Assembly (NCBI RefSeq): GCF_019655055.1
Contig: NZ_BPFA01000021.1
Coordinates: 19,002 to 83,001 of the forward strand
Reading direction: 5' to 3'
DNA: 64,000 nt
Source of the DNA: Shewanella sp. MBTL60-112-B2
GTDB lineage: Bacteria; Pseudomonadota; Gammaproteobacteria; Enterobacterales; Shewanellaceae
A program made the translations under genes and the position numbers. A model generated the notes under the pieces. The model was not told the DNA's origin. It did not search any database and saw nothing but the letters and a program-made list of their open reading frames with translations. Of the stretch, positions 47,791 through 58,296 are shown in pieces. Each line of letters opens with the position of its first letter. Position 1 is the first letter of the stretch.

Positions 47791-49203
47791 ATGTCCATGA
47801 ATAACCAACCCACCCTCTTCTGGCACGATTATGAAACTTTCGGGGCTAACCCTGCTAAAGACAGGCCTTCTCAGTTTGCTGGCGTTCGCACAGATATGGA
47901 TCTTAATATCATCGGTGAGCCTGAAACCTTTTATTGCAAAGTAGCCAATGACTATCTACCGTCTCCAGAAGCCATTCTAATTACCGGAATAACTCCGCAG
48001 CTTGCTAACTTAAAAGGCATACCCGAAGCTGAGTTTATGAACAAGATTAATGGGCTCTTTAGTCAGCCTAAGACTTGTGTGGTTGGTTACAACTCGCTGC
48101 GATTTGATGATGAAGTTTCGCGCTATGGCTTTTATCGTAACTTTATCGACCCTTACGCCCGTGAATGGCAAAACGGTAACACTCGTTGGGATATTATCGA
48201 TCTAGTACGTGCCTGCTACGCTTTTAGACCTGAAGGCATTAATTGGCCAGAAAAAGAAGATGGTTCGCCAAGTTTTAAGCTAGAGCAACTTACCGTTGCC
48301 AATGGCTTAAGCCATGAAAAAGCCCATGATGCTATGTCGGATGTTTATGCCACCATCGATATGGCGAAACTGATTAAGTCTGTGCAACCTAAGCTATTTG
48401 AGTATTACTTTAGCCTCAGACAGAAACAAGCGGTATCTAAGTTAATTGACGTACTAGACATGAAACCATTAGTGCATGTTAGCTCTAAGATCAGCGCGCT
48501 AAATGGATGTACAACCATTATCGCCCCTGTTGCATATCACTCGACCAATAAAAATGCTGTCATTTGTGTGAACCTAGCAATGGATATCTCGCCGCTTTTA
48601 GAATTGAGTGTGGAAGAGATCCGCGAGCGCATGTATACCCGCCGTAGTGACTTAGCCCTAGACGAGTTACCTATTGGCTTAAAGCAAATCCATATTAACA
48701 AGAGTCCTTTTATTGCCCCTGCAAATACTTTAACCGATGAAAATGCAGCCAGACTGGATTTTGATAAAGCATTTGCCAGAGCACAGTATAAGAAACTAAA
48801 GCAACATCCAGAGCTTAGAGAAAAATTAGTTGCTGTATTTGATGTTGAGCATGAAGGCCGAGCCGTCGATGCCGACCAAGCTTTATATAGCGGTGGTTTT
48901 TTCAGCTCTGCTGACAAAGCCAAGATTGAAATCATTCGTAATACACAACCAAGTAACTTAGCAGCACTAGAGCTTGATTTTGACGATGAGCGCCTTGCTG
49001 AGATGCTCTACCGATACCGCGCACGTAATTACCCAGAAACCTTAAGTGACTCAGAGCAATATCGTTGGCGCGAGTTCTGTCAAAGCAGACTTAACGATCC
49101 TGAGTATATTATACGTTTAGAAAACTTACTCGAAGAAACCGAGCAAGATGAATCTAAACAAAAATTATTACAGGCTTTGTGTCATTATCTTAGAAGCTTA
49201 TAA
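47791..49203 (+). CDS. sbcB: Exodeoxyribonuclease I
   Basis: 3'-to-5' exonuclease on single-stranded DNA, acting in recombination and mismatch repair. The DEDDh motif I is FWHDYETFG, motif II YNSLRFDDEVSRYGFYRN and motif III includes SHEKAHDAMSDVYATIDMAKLI with His and Asp. The SH3-like and helical C-terminal domains follow. The ATG at 47791 gives 470 residues, close to the 475 in Escherichia coli; an upstream TTG would add eight, and a second ATG stands two codons later. Confidence 0.95.
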   Translation: MSMNNQPTLFWHDYETFGANPAKDRPSQFAGVRTDMDLNIIGEPETFYCKVANDYLPSPEAILITGITPQLANLKGIPEAEFMNKINGLFSQPKTCVVGYNSLRFDDEVSRYGFYRNFIDPYAREWQNGNTRWDIIDLVRACYAFRPEGINWPEKEDGSPSFKLEQLTVANGLSHEKAHDAMSDVYATIDMAKLIKSVQPKLFEYYFSLRQKQAVSKLIDVLDMKPLVHVSSKISALNGCTTIIAPVAYHSTNKNAVICVNLAMDISPLLELSVEEIRERMYTRRSDLALDELPIGLKQIHINKSPFIAPANTLTDENAARLDFDKAFARAQYKKLKQHPELREKLVAVFDVEHEGRAVDADQALYSGGFFSSADKAKIEIIRNTQPSNLAALELDFDDERLAEMLYRYRARNYPETLSDSEQYRWREFCQSRLNDPEYIIRLENLLEETEQDESKQKLLQALCHYLRSL

Positions 49204-49299
49204 ACTCTAGAGGCAATAAATGAGACCTCTATCGCATTCTAGTTGTAACAAGATTACTAGAATGATATTTCATTAGCGTTAATAAAAAGGAAATAGCGA

Positions 49300-50190
49300 A
49301 TGCAAGACCGTTTCTTAAAAAGCATAGCTAAGTTACCTGAGTCACTAGCCACGGCAATCGTGCCGTTACTCGATAAAGACTTTGCCGGTCATATTGATGC
49401 CCAGCAATTAGCTGAACTACAAACTCAAAGCAAAATGGAACTTAATGAACTGCTTTTGGCGCTTCTTCCTATCGCTGCTGCTTTAGCAAGGCCGCCAATT
49501 AGCCAGTTTTATGTAGGCGCCATAGCTAAAGGAAAAAGCGGTGATATCTATATGGGGGCCAACATTGAGCTCCCCGGTGAAGCGCTATTTCACTCTGTAC
49601 ACGCAGAACAAAGCGCCATTAGCCACGCTTGGTTAAGCGGTGAAATGGCTATTGAAGACATCATTGTTAATGCTTCACCATGTGGTCATTGTCGTCAATT
49701 TATTAACGAACTCGTCGAGGGAAGTAAGGTCAAAATCCACTTACCAGACCAAGCCACTGCACCGCTGTCTCATTACTTGCCTTATGCCTTTGGTCCAAGC
49801 GATCTTGATGTCACTGAGCCTTTGCTTTCTAAGCAGCAGCAAACGCTTTCATTAGATTCTAACGATCCCATGATCATCGAAGGATTAGATCATGCCGGAC
49901 TGAGTTACGCGCCATACACTAAAAACTTCGCAGCTGTAGTGTTAGAAACTAAAGACGGTGCGACTTACTGCGGACGCTATGCCGAGAACGCAGCATTTAA
50001 TCCGTCAATGCAACCCATGCAGATGGCCTTATCGACTATGGCGCGTCATAACCGTGACTTTAGCGAGATAAACCGCGCTGTATTGATAGAGTCTTCTAAA
50101 GGGGTGATATCGTTAGTAGGAGCTGCCATGGACGCCCTTCACAGCGTTGCAGCTGTTGAACTGGAACATATTGTGGTTGAGCCAGAATAA
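49300..50190 (+). CDS. cdd: Cytidine deaminase
   Basis: Zinc enzyme deaminating cytidine and deoxycytidine for pyrimidine salvage. The dimeric long form of 296 residues is seen: an N-terminal helical part, a catalytic domain with [10 protein letters not shown] (catalytic Glu and zinc His) and SPCGHCRQF (two zinc Cys), and a second, inactive copy with [20 protein letters not shown] good AAGGA site precedes the ATG. A terminator follows at 50217. Confidence 0.97.
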   Translation: MQDRFLKSIAKLPESLATAIVPLLDKDFAGHIDAQQLAELQTQSKMELNELLLALLPIAAALARPPISQFYVGAIAKGKSGDIYMGANIELPGEALFHSVHAEQSAISHAWLSGEMAIEDIIVNASPCGHCRQFINELVEGSKVKIHLPDQATAPLSHYLPYAFGPSDLDVTEPLLSKQQQTLSLDSNDPMIIEGLDHAGLSYAPYTKNFAAVVLETKDGATYCGRYAENAAFNPSMQPMQMALSTMARHNRDFSEINRAVLIESSKGVISLVGAAMDALHSVAAVELEHIVVEPE

Positions 50191-50216
50191 CCGCTATTTA
50201 CTGGTTACATCAAACA

Positions 50217-50240
50217 AAAGGACCTTTAGAGGTCCTTTTT
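50217..50240. terminator. Terminator between cdd and the dehydrogenase gene
   Basis: AAAAGGACC, a short loop and AGGTCCTTTTT form a stem with T runs on the plus strand and A (T on the minus strand) on the other side. It probably serves both convergent genes. Confidence 0.88.
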
Positions 50241-50260
50241 AATGAGAGAAACTTAACAAA

Positions 50261-51136
50261 CTAGCCACGATTCTTTTCAAGTTTTGCTAATAAGCTCGAT
50301 GTATCCCAGCGCGCTCCGCCAATTGCTTGCACTTCTGAGTAAAACTGATCCACCAAAGCCGTTAGCGGTAAGTGTGAACCATTGCGACGCGCCTCAGTGA
50401 GCGCAATCCCTAAGTCTTTACGCATCCAATCAACCGCAAAACCTAGGTTATACTCGCCCTGCCACATGGTCTGATAACGGTTTTCCATCTGCCAGGACTG
50501 CGCCGCGCCTTTGCTGATCACCTCTACCACTTTTTCGCCATCTAACCCTGCACTGCGGGCGAAATGAAGCCCTTCAGCCAAACCTTGTACCACACCAGCG
50601 ATACAGATTTGATTGACCATTTTAGTTAGTTGTCCAGCACCTACTTCGCCTAGCAACTCCACACAGCGAGCATAAGCGTCGATGATTGGTTTTGCGCTAT
50701 CGAATATTGATTGCTCGCCGCCAACCATCACGGTCAATACACCATTTTCGGCGCCTGCTTGGCCGCCAGATACCGGAGCGTCCATAAAACCAATACTTAA
50801 AGATTGCGCTACTGCGGCAATTTCACGAGCGACATCAGCAGAAGCTGTCGTATGATCGACTAAAATACTGCCAGCGCTCATCCCAGCCAGCGCTCCGTTA
50901 TCACCCAGAGTAACCAGGCGTAAATCGTCATCATTACCAACACAAACAAATACAAACTCTTGGCCTTCGGCTGCCGCTCTTGGAGTCACTTGGTAATTGC
51001 CGCCATGTTCTTTGGCCCAAGCTTGTGCCTTAGCCTCTGTACGGTTATATACCGTGACTTGATGCCCATGTTTAACAAGGTGCCCGGCCATTGGATAACC
51101 CATCACGCCCAAACCAATAAATGCGACTTTAGCCAT
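50261..51136 (-). CDS. Beta-hydroxyacid dehydrogenase family oxidoreductase
   Basis: NAD(P)-dependent dehydrogenase of the 3-hydroxyisobutyrate/tartronate semialdehyde reductase group. The N-terminal Rossmann motif is FIGLGVMGYPMAGHL, with NRTEAKA after beta-2 suggesting NADP use. The substrate motif DAPVSGGQAGAENGVL and catalytic Lys in GAGQLTKMVNQ are intact, followed by the all-helical C-terminal domain. The 291-residue length fits. The substrate cannot be decided; candidates include succinic semialdehyde or 3-hydroxyisobutyrate. No catabolic operon surrounds it. Confidence 0.88.
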   Translation of the reverse strand: MAKVAFIGLGVMGYPMAGHLVKHGHQVTVYNRTEAKAQAWAKEHGGNYQVTPRAAAEGQEFVFVCVGNDDDLRLVTLGDNGALAGMSAGSILVDHTTASADVAREIAAVAQSLSIGFMDAPVSGGQAGAENGVLTVMVGGEQSIFDSAKPIIDAYARCVELLGEVGAGQLTKMVNQICIAGVVQGLAEGLHFARSAGLDGEKVVEVISKGAAQSWQMENRYQTMWQGEYNLGFAVDWMRKDLGIALTEARRNGSHLPLTALVDQFYSEVQAIGGARWDTSSLLAKLEKNRG

Positions 51137-51222
51137 TTTACTTCCTATTGTAGAGTGAGATTTTTTATGTTTTCAGCCATTCTAATGGCTGGCTGATAAA
51201 TAAAACAGCAAAAATAGCCAAT

Positions 51223-51249
51223 AAAAAAGCCAGCCGATAGGCTAGCTTT
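51223..51249 (-). terminator. Thioesterase gene terminator
   Basis: On the minus strand AAAGCTAGCC, a four-base loop and GGCTGGCTTTTTT pair with one mismatch and end in a T run. Confidence 0.8.
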
Positions 51250-51271
51250 GATTTCGTTTTTACAACTAAGA

Positions 51272-51772
51272 TTAAGAGTCTTGTAAAGACGGCTGTAGAT
51301 CCACATGCGCTTGCATCTCTGCACCAATCTTTTTACGCATATCCATCAAACGAATTGCAGATTCTCTTAGCTCAATATCCGCAGGTAGTACAGGCTTCCA
51401 ATCTGGAACTTCAGTCGGTTGACCGTCATCATCAACAGCAACCATGACTAACACACAGTGTGTAGTTAGATGCCTATCTTGAAACTTAGGGTCGCCCGCT
51501 TTTACGTCAACACCTAAATGCATCGAAGTTCTGCCCGTGTAGATCACTTTAGCCGTAACCTCAACGATATTGCCCACATGAATTGGCTTAACGAACCGAA
51601 TGCCGCCAGCATAGGCAGTAATACAATATTTACCACTCCAGCCTGCAGCACACGCATAACCCGCGAGGTCAATCCATTTCATTACGGCGCCGCCGTGTAC
51701 TTTACCGCCAAAGTTAACATCTGCAGGTTCTGCAAGGAATCTTAATGTTAACTGTCTTTCTAATCCGGCCAT
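51272..51772 (-). CDS. Acyl-CoA thioesterase, hotdog fold
   Basis: Cytoplasmic enzyme hydrolysing acyl-CoA. The hotdog motif NFGGKVHGGAVMKWIDLAGYACA is present with its Asp. Later segments FVKPIHVGNIVEVTAKV and GRTSMHLGVDV are typical of the YciA/BACH-type group. I chose the ATG at 51772, with GAGG six bases upstream; a TTG at 51784 would add four residues. The product is 166 residues, with a C-terminal extension of about 30 residues beyond the fold. Acyl specificity unknown. Confidence 0.88.
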   Translation of the reverse strand: MAGLERQLTLRFLAEPADVNFGGKVHGGAVMKWIDLAGYACAAGWSGKYCITAYAGGIRFVKPIHVGNIVEVTAKVIYTGRTSMHLGVDVKAGDPKFQDRHLTTHCVLVMVAVDDDGQPTEVPDWKPVLPADIELRESAIRLMDMRKKIGAEMQAHVDLQPSLQDS

Positions 51773-51837
51773 ACTGGACCTCAATGCGTTTACTAACTAT
51801 TGAGTATCTTACGCCAAATTCTTTACATCAGCACCTT

Positions 51838-52206
51838 TTAGCCAAACTGACCGACTAAAAAGCTACCACTTAGCACAACAGGTAAAGCTAAGCGATAAAC
51901 CCATAGTTGTGTTGTTGCGCCAAAATATTTACCACCATTAAATAAGGTGTATGCAGCGATACCTGCTAAAAATAGCCCCATGACCTCAATACCAGCGATA
52001 ACACTATTAGCATTACTCACATCAATTGCGGTAATCAAGAGTGCAAACCAAACGATACTAAAAGCTGCAACCGCCATATTAAATGTTTTTACACCTAACT
52101 CCATTTGAGGCAAGCGTGCTGCAGATTCGCCGCGAATAAGCTCATTAATATTAGCTGTAATAATGCCTAGAACTGGCATGATAGGAATAACAATTGGATT
52201 AAGCAC
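51838..52206 (-). CDS. Hypothetical membrane protein, 122 residues
   Basis: Predicted inner-membrane protein with three hydrophobic segments (about 45-65, 70-90 and 103-120) after an N-terminal hydrophobic stretch MLNPIVIPIMPVLGIIT. It begins at a GTG preceded by AAGGGA seven bases upstream. I do not recognise the family. It lies on the same strand as the thioesterase gene, 65 bases upstream of it, with no clear terminator between, so they may share a transcript. Confidence 0.72.
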   Translation of the reverse strand: MLNPIVIPIMPVLGIITANINELIRGESAARLPQMELGVKTFNMAVAAFSIVWFALLITAIDVSNANSVIAGIEVMGLFLAGIAAYTLFNGGKYFGATTQLWVYRLALPVVLSGSFLVGQFG

Positions 52207-52397
52207 TTTAGTGTCCCTTCGGTAAGATCTGCATTGAGCCCATCGCTTGAGCTAACGCCTGCAGTATCTGCCTAAAGAACCATATTTTCTAGCGCCTTCT
52301 TAACAGATTAACTAAGGTTAATCTTAACGTTATAATGTTTTAATATTTGCCGTAAATTATGTGAACCTGTTCATAAGTTTACTTTGCAATAGCCAAT

Positions 52398-52421
52398 AAA
52401 AAAGCGCCTTTCGGCGCTTTA
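52398..52421 (-). terminator. fabF terminator
   Basis: AAAAGCGCC, a short loop and GGCGCTTT pair 25 bases after the fabF stop; on the minus strand TTTTTTATT follows. Confidence 0.88.
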
Positions 52422-52445
52422 TATTAGTGTAGCTAACTGAGTTAA

Positions 52446-53684
52446 TTATACTTTCTTGAAAAGTAGCGAACCGTTCGTGCCACCAAAGCCGAACGAATTA
52501 CATAAACCGTACTCAAACTTATAATCACGAGCAGTGTGAGCAACAAAATCTAAATCACAGCCTTCATCAGGATTGTCTAAGTTAAGCGTTGGTGGGATAA
52601 CCTGATCTTTCAGTGCCAGTATCGTGATAATGGCTTCAACTGAGCCCGCTGCACCTAATAAGTGACCGGTCATTGATTTGGTAGAGCTCACCAGTAAGTC
52701 ATAGGCATGATCGCCAAATACTGACTTAACTGCCGCGGCTTCTGCTTTATCACCAGCTGGAGTAGATGTGCCATGCGCATTGATATAACCAATATCTTCA
52801 CGGGCAATTCTCGCATCGTTAATGGCATTCACCATCGCTGCGGCAGCACCTGCTCCATCACTTGGTGGTGAAGTCATATGGAACGCATCACCGCTCATGC
52901 CGAAACCGACTAACTCAGCATAGATAGTCGCCCCACGCGCTTTAGCGTGCTCGTACTCTTCAACAACCATCACACCGGCGCCGTCACCAATAACAAATCC
53001 GTCACGGTCTTTATCCCAAGGGCGACTTGCCGCTTCAGGATCGTCGTTACGGGTTGAAAGTGCCTTTGCTGAACCAAAGCCAGCTACAGCTAATGGGCAA
53101 GTCACATCTTCTGCACCGCCTGCAACCATTACGTCAGCATCGCCATATGCAATAGTACGCGCCGCAAAACCGATATTGTGTACACCGGTAGTACAAGCTG
53201 TCGTTACGGCGAAATTCGGGCCTGTCATGCCGTATTTAATCGAAAGGTGCCCAGCAATCATGTTGATAATAGTGCTTGGAACAAAAAATGGTGAAACTTT
53301 ACGTGGGCCGCCTTTTAGTAGAGCGGCATGATTTTGTTCAATAAGCGGCATACCGCCCATTCCGGCGCCGATTGCAGTTCCTACACGCGCAGGATCAAGC
53401 TTATCCATCTCTAAGCCTGAGTCTTCTACAGCTTGAATGCCTGCAGCCATACCGTACTGAATAAACAAGTCCATCTTACGCGCGTCTTTACGAGACATGT
53501 ACTGTTCGACATCAAAGTCTTTTACAGAACCACTAATACGAGTCGTAAACTCGCTAGCATCAAATTTAGTTATTGGCGCGATACCACTCTTACCTGAAAC
53601 CAAAGCTTTCCAAGAAGAGTCAACTGTATTTCCCACAGGGCTGACTAAGCCTAAGCCAGTTATGACTACTCGACGTTTAGACAC
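52446..53684 (-). CDS. fabF: 3-oxoacyl-ACP synthase II
   Basis: Condensing enzyme that elongates acyl-ACP, including the step from palmitoleate to vaccenate. The thiolase-fold catalytic triad is C164 in TTACTTG, His in [11 protein letters not shown] and His in TGHLLGAAG. The 412-residue length is normal. The start is a GTG with AAGGTGA upstream. A strong terminator lies between acpP and fabF, so a separate promoter in the 250-base gap is likely. Confidence 0.97.
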   Translation of the reverse strand: MSKRRVVITGLGLVSPVGNTVDSSWKALVSGKSGIAPITKFDASEFTTRISGSVKDFDVEQYMSRKDARKMDLFIQYGMAAGIQAVEDSGLEMDKLDPARVGTAIGAGMGGMPLIEQNHAALLKGGPRKVSPFFVPSTIINMIAGHLSIKYGMTGPNFAVTTACTTGVHNIGFAARTIAYGDADVMVAGGAEDVTCPLAVAGFGSAKALSTRNDDPEAASRPWDKDRDGFVIGDGAGVMVVEEYEHAKARGATIYAELVGFGMSGDAFHMTSPPSDGAGAAAAMVNAINDARIAREDIGYINAHGTSTPAGDKAEAAAVKSVFGDHAYDLLVSSTKSMTGHLLGAAGSVEAIITILALKDQVIPPTLNLDNPDEGCDLDFVAHTARDYKFEYGLCNSFGFGGTNGSLLFKKV

Positions 53685-53896
53685 GCGGTCACCTTTTTTA
53701 CTTTAAAAATGAATAATGATGATAGCTGCAAAGAGGTTGAACTACCAATACCTATACCCCGTATTTGAAAACATGGTTTCAAAGGGTATGTGCCAGTTCT
53801 GGTTGGAATAATACTTATCTAGGTAATAAGTATTTAGGGTAAATCGAATGATTCAAACACAAAAAATGAACTTCAACCAGCGGCGTCTAGAAACAA

Positions 53897-53926
53897 AAAC
53901 AGGCGGCAAAAATGCCGCCTGTTTTC
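53897..53926 (-). terminator. acpP terminator
   Basis: ACAGGCGGCA, a four-base loop and TGCCGCCTGT form a ten-base-pair stem; on the minus strand it is followed by TTTTTG. It lies 13 bases past the acpP stop. Confidence 0.9.
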
Positions 53927-53938
53927 AAGAATTCTAGA

Positions 53939-54172
53939 TTACTGATTCTTAGAAACGTAATCGATCGCTGCTTGAACAGTAGTGATCTTTTCAGCTTCTT
54001 CATCAGGGATCTCGGTGTCAAACTCTTCTTCTAGAGCCATAACCAACTCAACAGTGTCTAGAGAATCTGCACCTAAATCGTCAACGAAAGATGCTGCTGA
54101 TTTAACGTCTTCTTCTTTAACACCTAGTTGCTCGATGATGATTTTCTTTACACGTTCTTCGATGTTGCTCAT
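53939..54172 (-). CDS. acpP: Acyl carrier protein
   Basis: Carries growing acyl chains on a 4'-phosphopantetheine attached to S37 in GADSLDTVE. Acidic helical protein of 77 residues, almost identical in layout to the enteric AcpP ([16 protein letters not shown]). The start ATG has a good AGGAAA site. A 156-base gap separates it from fabG and could contain the strong promoter needed for this abundant protein. Confidence 0.98.
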   Translation of the reverse strand: MSNIEERVKKIIIEQLGVKEEDVKSAASFVDDLGADSLDTVELVMALEEEFDTEIPDEEAEKITTVQAAIDYVSKNQ

Positions 54173-54328
54173 TAGTTTTCTTTCCTATTCAAATTACGCA
54201 CTTGCGCAAGATTGCGAGTAGTTTATTGAATTTGGCAGACATTGCAAGCTCAAATTTCGTGGTCTAACCACAATCAAGCCTGCAGTTGATGCAGATCACC
54301 CTAGGGTGATAACAGTCTGCCGTTCCCT

Positions 54329-55075
54329 TTAAACCATGTACATGCCACCATTCACGTGGAGAGTCTCTCCCGTAATGTAAGCAGCTGAGTCCGACGCTAA
54401 AAAGAGGACTGCGTGAGCAATTTCCTGCGCCTGACCAAGTCTTTCCATTGGTACTTGAGACATAATAGCTTGTTGCTGCTCTTCCGTCAGCTCATCCGTC
54501 ATATCAGTCTGGATAAATCCAGGGGCAATAGCATTAACCGTAATTTGACGAGATGCAACCTCTCTTGCAAGAGATTTTGTAAATCCAATCAGACCCGCTT
54601 TAGCTGCTGAGTAGTTAGTCTGCCCCGCATTGCCCATTGTGCCTACAACTGAACCAATATTGATGATACGGCCATTACGCTTTTTCATCATTGGTCTCAT
54701 CACCGCTTTTGACGTGCGGAAGATAGATGTTAGGTTAGTATCTAGGATATCATTCCATTCGTCATCTTTCATTCGCATTAACAAATTGTCACGCGTGATC
54801 CCGGCATTGTTGACTAAAATATCAACATCACCCGCTCTTTCTTTAATCGTTTCAAACAAAGCTTTTACAGAGTCGGCGTCAGTAACGTTTAAAACAAGAC
54901 CGTGGCCCTTATCACCTAAATAGGCTTGAATCGCTTCAGCGCCACGTTCACTGGTGGCAGTACCGATAACGACAGCGCCAGCTGAAACTAATGTTTCAGC
55001 AACTGCGCGTCCAATACCACGGCTGGCGCCTGTTACTAAGGCTACTTTACCAGTCAGATCAAAACTTATACTCAT
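54329..55075 (-). CDS. fabG: 3-oxoacyl-ACP reductase
   Basis: NADPH-dependent reductase of the fatty acid cycle. Short-chain dehydrogenase features: TGASRGIG cofactor loop (15-22), NNAG (89-92), S142, Y155 and K159 as the catalytic residues, and the C-terminal HVNGGMYMV. The 248-residue length is normal. It starts nine bases after fabD. Confidence 0.98.
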   Translation of the reverse strand: MSISFDLTGKVALVTGASRGIGRAVAETLVSAGAVVIGTATSERGAEAIQAYLGDKGHGLVLNVTDADSVKALFETIKERAGDVDILVNNAGITRDNLLMRMKDDEWNDILDTNLTSIFRTSKAVMRPMMKKRNGRIINIGSVVGTMGNAGQTNYSAAKAGLIGFTKSLAREVASRQITVNAIAPGFIQTDMTDELTEEQQQAIMSQVPMERLGQAQEIAHAVLFLASDSAAYITGETLHVNGGMYMV

Positions 55076-55084
55076 CAGATTTCC

Positions 55085-56011
55085 TTATTCGGTCAACGCC
55101 ATTAATGAAGCCACATCGTTTACAGCTTGCGCTGAAAGCGAACGATTAATGCGTTTTGTTAGACCTGTTAATACTTTACCAGGTCCCATTTCAAACAGAT
55201 TAGTGATCCCATTGATAGCCATCAGCTCAACAGTCTCAGACCAACGAACCGGGCAATAAAGTTGACGAACCAAGGCATCTTTAATGTCACCTGCGCAATT
55301 AGGGCTAGCTACATCAACATTGTTAATGACAGTAACCGCTGGCTCATTAAACTCAATCGCTTCAAGCGCTACAGCAAGTTTATCAGCTGCAGGCTTCATC
55401 AATTGGCAGTGCGACGGCACGCTTACAGGCAGTGAAACCGCCATTTTAGCGCCGTTGGCTTTGCATAGTGCTGCAGCGCGCTCAACAGCCGCCTTCTCAC
55501 CAGCAATAACCACTTGACCTGGGCTGTTATAGTTCACAGGACTTACAACCGCACCTTCAGAAGCTTCTTCACAGGCTTTAGCAATTGCATCGTTATCTAA
55601 GCCGATAATAGCAAACATTGCACCCGTTCCAGCCGGAACAGCTTGTTGCATTAATTGACCACGTAGCTCGACAAGTTTGATCGCCGCTTCAAAATCAATT
55701 ACGCCCGCGCAAACAAGCGCCGAGTATTCACCTAGACTGTGGCCAGCCATTACCTTAGGTAATGCTTTACCTGACGCAACATAAGCACGGTAAATAGCAA
55801 CACTTGCAGCCAATAACGCAGGCTGTGTCTTATCGGTTTCATTAAGTGTTTCAACCGGTCCTTGCTGAGCTAATTCCCATAAATCGTACCCTAAAACAGC
55901 GCTTGCTTGTGCAAACGTGTCTGCAACAACTGCATGAGTATCAGCAAGCTCTGCTAGCATACCTAATGCTTGCGAGCCCTGCCCCGGGAATACAAAAGCT
56001 GTATTTTCCAT
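55085..56011 (-). CDS. fabD: Malonyl-CoA-ACP transacylase
   Basis: Loads malonyl groups on ACP. The nucleophile S92 is in AGHSLGEYSAL, the malonate-binding Arg in LVELRGQLMQQ, the oxyanion Gln in FPGQGSQ and the catalytic His in PSHCQLM. The 308-residue length is normal. It lies between fabH and fabG as in enteric bacteria, on the same strand. Confidence 0.97.
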   Translation of the reverse strand: MENTAFVFPGQGSQALGMLAELADTHAVVADTFAQASAVLGYDLWELAQQGPVETLNETDKTQPALLAASVAIYRAYVASGKALPKVMAGHSLGEYSALVCAGVIDFEAAIKLVELRGQLMQQAVPAGTGAMFAIIGLDNDAIAKACEEASEGAVVSPVNYNSPGQVVIAGEKAAVERAAALCKANGAKMAVSLPVSVPSHCQLMKPAADKLAVALEAIEFNEPAVTVINNVDVASPNCAGDIKDALVRQLYCPVRWSETVELMAINGITNLFEMGPGKVLTGLTKRINRSLSAQAVNDVASLMALTE

Positions 56012-56094
56012 TATTTTTACCTTTTAAATCGACGTCTTTGTACTGCTATCAATCAGGCTAACACGTTGCGGCATTGCCTAACGTAACAAGGATC

Positions 56095-57054
56095 TTAAAA
56101 ACGAACTAAAGCACTTCCCCAGGCAAACCCTGCGCCGAAGGCTTCAAGCAATAATAGTTGACCACGCTGAATACGGCCGTCTCTGACCGCTTCATCGAGT
56201 GCAATAGGTACCGAAGCCGCAGAAGTGTTACCGTGTTTAGCAAGTGTAAGCACCACTTTATCTAAACTCATATCGAGTTTTTTAGCAGTAGCTTTAATAA
56301 TTCTGAAGTTAGCCTGATGCGGCACTAGCCAGTCGATTTCTGACTTGTCGACATTGTTATGACGCAGTGTTTCTGTCACAACATGAGACAACTGAGTCAC
56401 GGCAACTTTAAATACATCATTACCTTTCATTGTCATATAACCCACAGCTTCAGAGGTTTCACCTTTGCGCGGTGGAATAGAACATTTTAGCAAGTCACCT
56501 TGACGACCATCGGCAAAGATATGCGTTGAAATTATGCCTGGCTCGTCAGAACGGCCGATGACAGCGGCACCCGCACCGTCACCAAATAGAATAATCGTCG
56601 AGCGATCTTCTGGCTCACACAAACGTGAAAGCACATCGGCACCAATAACAAGTACATTTTTAGCAGCACCTGTTTTCACAAACTGATCAGCTACAGATAA
56701 TGCATACACGAAACCAGAACAAGCCGCAGCGATATCAAATGCAGGAACAGTGTGAATACCTAGCATGGCCTGTATTTCACATGCAGCCGCCGGAAATGCG
56801 TTGCTAGCACTAGTTGTACCGCAAATGATCATGTCAATTTCAGAAGCTTCGATACCAGCCATTTCAATGGCTTTTAACCCGGCTTGATAGCCCATGGTTG
56901 CAACGGTTTCATCCGCTGCAGCGATTCTACGTTCTGAAATACCTGTGCGTTCCACGATCCATTGGTCTGTGGTTTCGACCATTTTTTCGAGATCGAGATT
57001 ACTACGCACCTGCACCGGTAGATAGCTACCAGTACCAAGAATTTTTGTATGCAT
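56095..57054 (-). CDS. fabH: 3-oxoacyl-ACP synthase III
   Basis: Starts fatty acid synthesis by condensing acetyl-CoA with malonyl-ACP. Catalytic residues are C112 in [11 protein letters not shown], His in [10 protein letters not shown] and Asn in KHGNTSAAS. The 319-residue length is normal. It begins ten bases after plsX and is separated from fabD by about 80 bases. Confidence 0.98.
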   Translation of the reverse strand: MHTKILGTGSYLPVQVRSNLDLEKMVETTDQWIVERTGISERRIAAADETVATMGYQAGLKAIEMAGIEASEIDMIICGTTSASNAFPAAACEIQAMLGIHTVPAFDIAAACSGFVYALSVADQFVKTGAAKNVLVIGADVLSRLCEPEDRSTIILFGDGAGAAVIGRSDEPGIISTHIFADGRQGDLLKCSIPPRKGETSEAVGYMTMKGNDVFKVAVTQLSHVVTETLRHNNVDKSEIDWLVPHQANFRIIKATAKKLDMSLDKVVLTLAKHGNTSAASVPIALDEAVRDGRIQRGQLLLLEAFGAGFAWGSALVRF

Positions 57055-57064
57055 AAGGAATTTA

Positions 57065-58093
57065 TCAGCTATTAATGTCTAAAAGAATCGACTCTAGACG
57101 ATCTTCGATCATCTGCGGGAGTCGACGTTGCGCTTCGGTCACTGCCAAATTAATTGCTTGTAAAAAAGCAGCTTCATCTGCGCACCCATGACTTTTTACT
57201 ACAATTCCGCGCAATCCTATCAGACTTGCGCCATTATAGTGGTCGGGGTTCATCTGATTTAACAAAGAACGTATACGTGGAGCGATGATTTTAGCGAGGA
57301 TCTTGACGAAAAATCCGTCACTTAGACTCTTTTTAAGCTGATGGATCAACAAGCGCGCAATACCCTCTGAAGTTTTCAAAGTGATATTACCCACAAAGCC
57401 ATCACAAACAATCACGTCTACATTACCAGAGTAAATCTCATCACCCTCAATAAAACCGGTATAGTTTATTTGAGGAATTTGTTGTAGTAACTGACCAGCC
57501 TGTTGGACTTGATCATTACCTTTAATTTCTTCGATGCCTACATTGAGTAACGCAACTTTAGGTGCCACGGTCTTATTGACTGTTTCACAGAGCACCGAAC
57601 CCATCACCGCAAATTGGAACAAAGTTTCGGAGTCACAGGAAATATTTGCACCTAAATCGAGTAAATAAACAGGCGTGTTATTCACTGCTGGTAAACAGCT
57701 AACAAGCGCTGGACGATCGATACCAGGCAAAGTCTTAAGTAACACTTTAGACATAGCCATTAGCGCGCCAGTATTACCTGCGCTTAAGCATGCTTGCGCT
57801 TTACCGTCACGCACTAATTCAATTGCTAGACGCATCGAACTTTGCTTACGGTTTCTTAAGGCATGAACAGGCCGATCGGACATGGCGACCACTTCGGTCG
57901 TATGTTTAATCTCAATGCGACGTTTTATCGCTGGTTCGGCAGATGCTATATATTCGTCTATCTGGGTTTTATCACCCACTAGTACGATTTTAAGGAGGGG
58001 GTTTAAGCGAAGTGCCTGCAAGGATGCAGGCACTGTGATGCGGGGACCAAAGTCGCCCCCCATCGCATCTAACGCAAGCGTCAGATTTGTCAT
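57065..58093 (-). CDS. plsX: Phosphate acyltransferase PlsX
   Basis: Peripheral membrane enzyme that makes acyl-phosphate from acyl-ACP for phospholipid synthesis. The N-terminus [50 protein letters not shown] and [15 protein letters not shown] are the family hallmarks. The 342-residue length is normal. It follows rpmF after 15 bases and precedes fabH, linking ribosome and lipid synthesis in one transcript. Confidence 0.97.
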   Translation of the reverse strand: MTNLTLALDAMGGDFGPRITVPASLQALRLNPLLKIVLVGDKTQIDEYIASAEPAIKRRIEIKHTTEVVAMSDRPVHALRNRKQSSMRLAIELVRDGKAQACLSAGNTGALMAMSKVLLKTLPGIDRPALVSCLPAVNNTPVYLLDLGANISCDSETLFQFAVMGSVLCETVNKTVAPKVALLNVGIEEIKGNDQVQQAGQLLQQIPQINYTGFIEGDEIYSGNVDVIVCDGFVGNITLKTSEGIARLLIHQLKKSLSDGFFVKILAKIIAPRIRSLLNQMNPDHYNGASLIGLRGIVVKSHGCADEAAFLQAINLAVTEAQRRLPQMIEDRLESILLDINS

Positions 58094-58108
58094 AAGGGTC
58101 TCAACAAA

Positions 58109-58279
58109 TTACTTGTTGATAACCTTTTGACCACGGTAGAAACCGTCCGCAGTCACGTTGTGACGACGGTGAAGTTCACCACTCGTTGCATCCACTGATA
58201 ATTGAGCTGTGCTCAAAGAATCGTGTGAACGGCGCATACCGCGCTTAGAACGAGATTTTTTATTCTGTTGTACAGCCAT
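58109..58279 (-). CDS. rpmF: 50S ribosomal protein L32
   Basis: Small basic ribosomal protein of 56 residues starting [20 protein letters not shown] and ending [11 protein letters not shown]. The internal [11 protein letters not shown] is typical of the zinc-free form; no cysteine pairs are present. It lies 17 bases after yceD and 15 before plsX, the standard order. Confidence 0.97.
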   Translation of the reverse strand: MAVQQNKKSRSKRGMRRSHDSLSTAQLSVDATSGELHRRHNVTADGFYRGQKVINK

Positions 58280-58296
58280 TGGCCCTGTCTCCTAGA

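Noticed and set aside
48537..48935. Minus-strand frame of 132 codons inside sbcB
   Set aside because: Antisense to conserved exonuclease I sequence, with no independent support.
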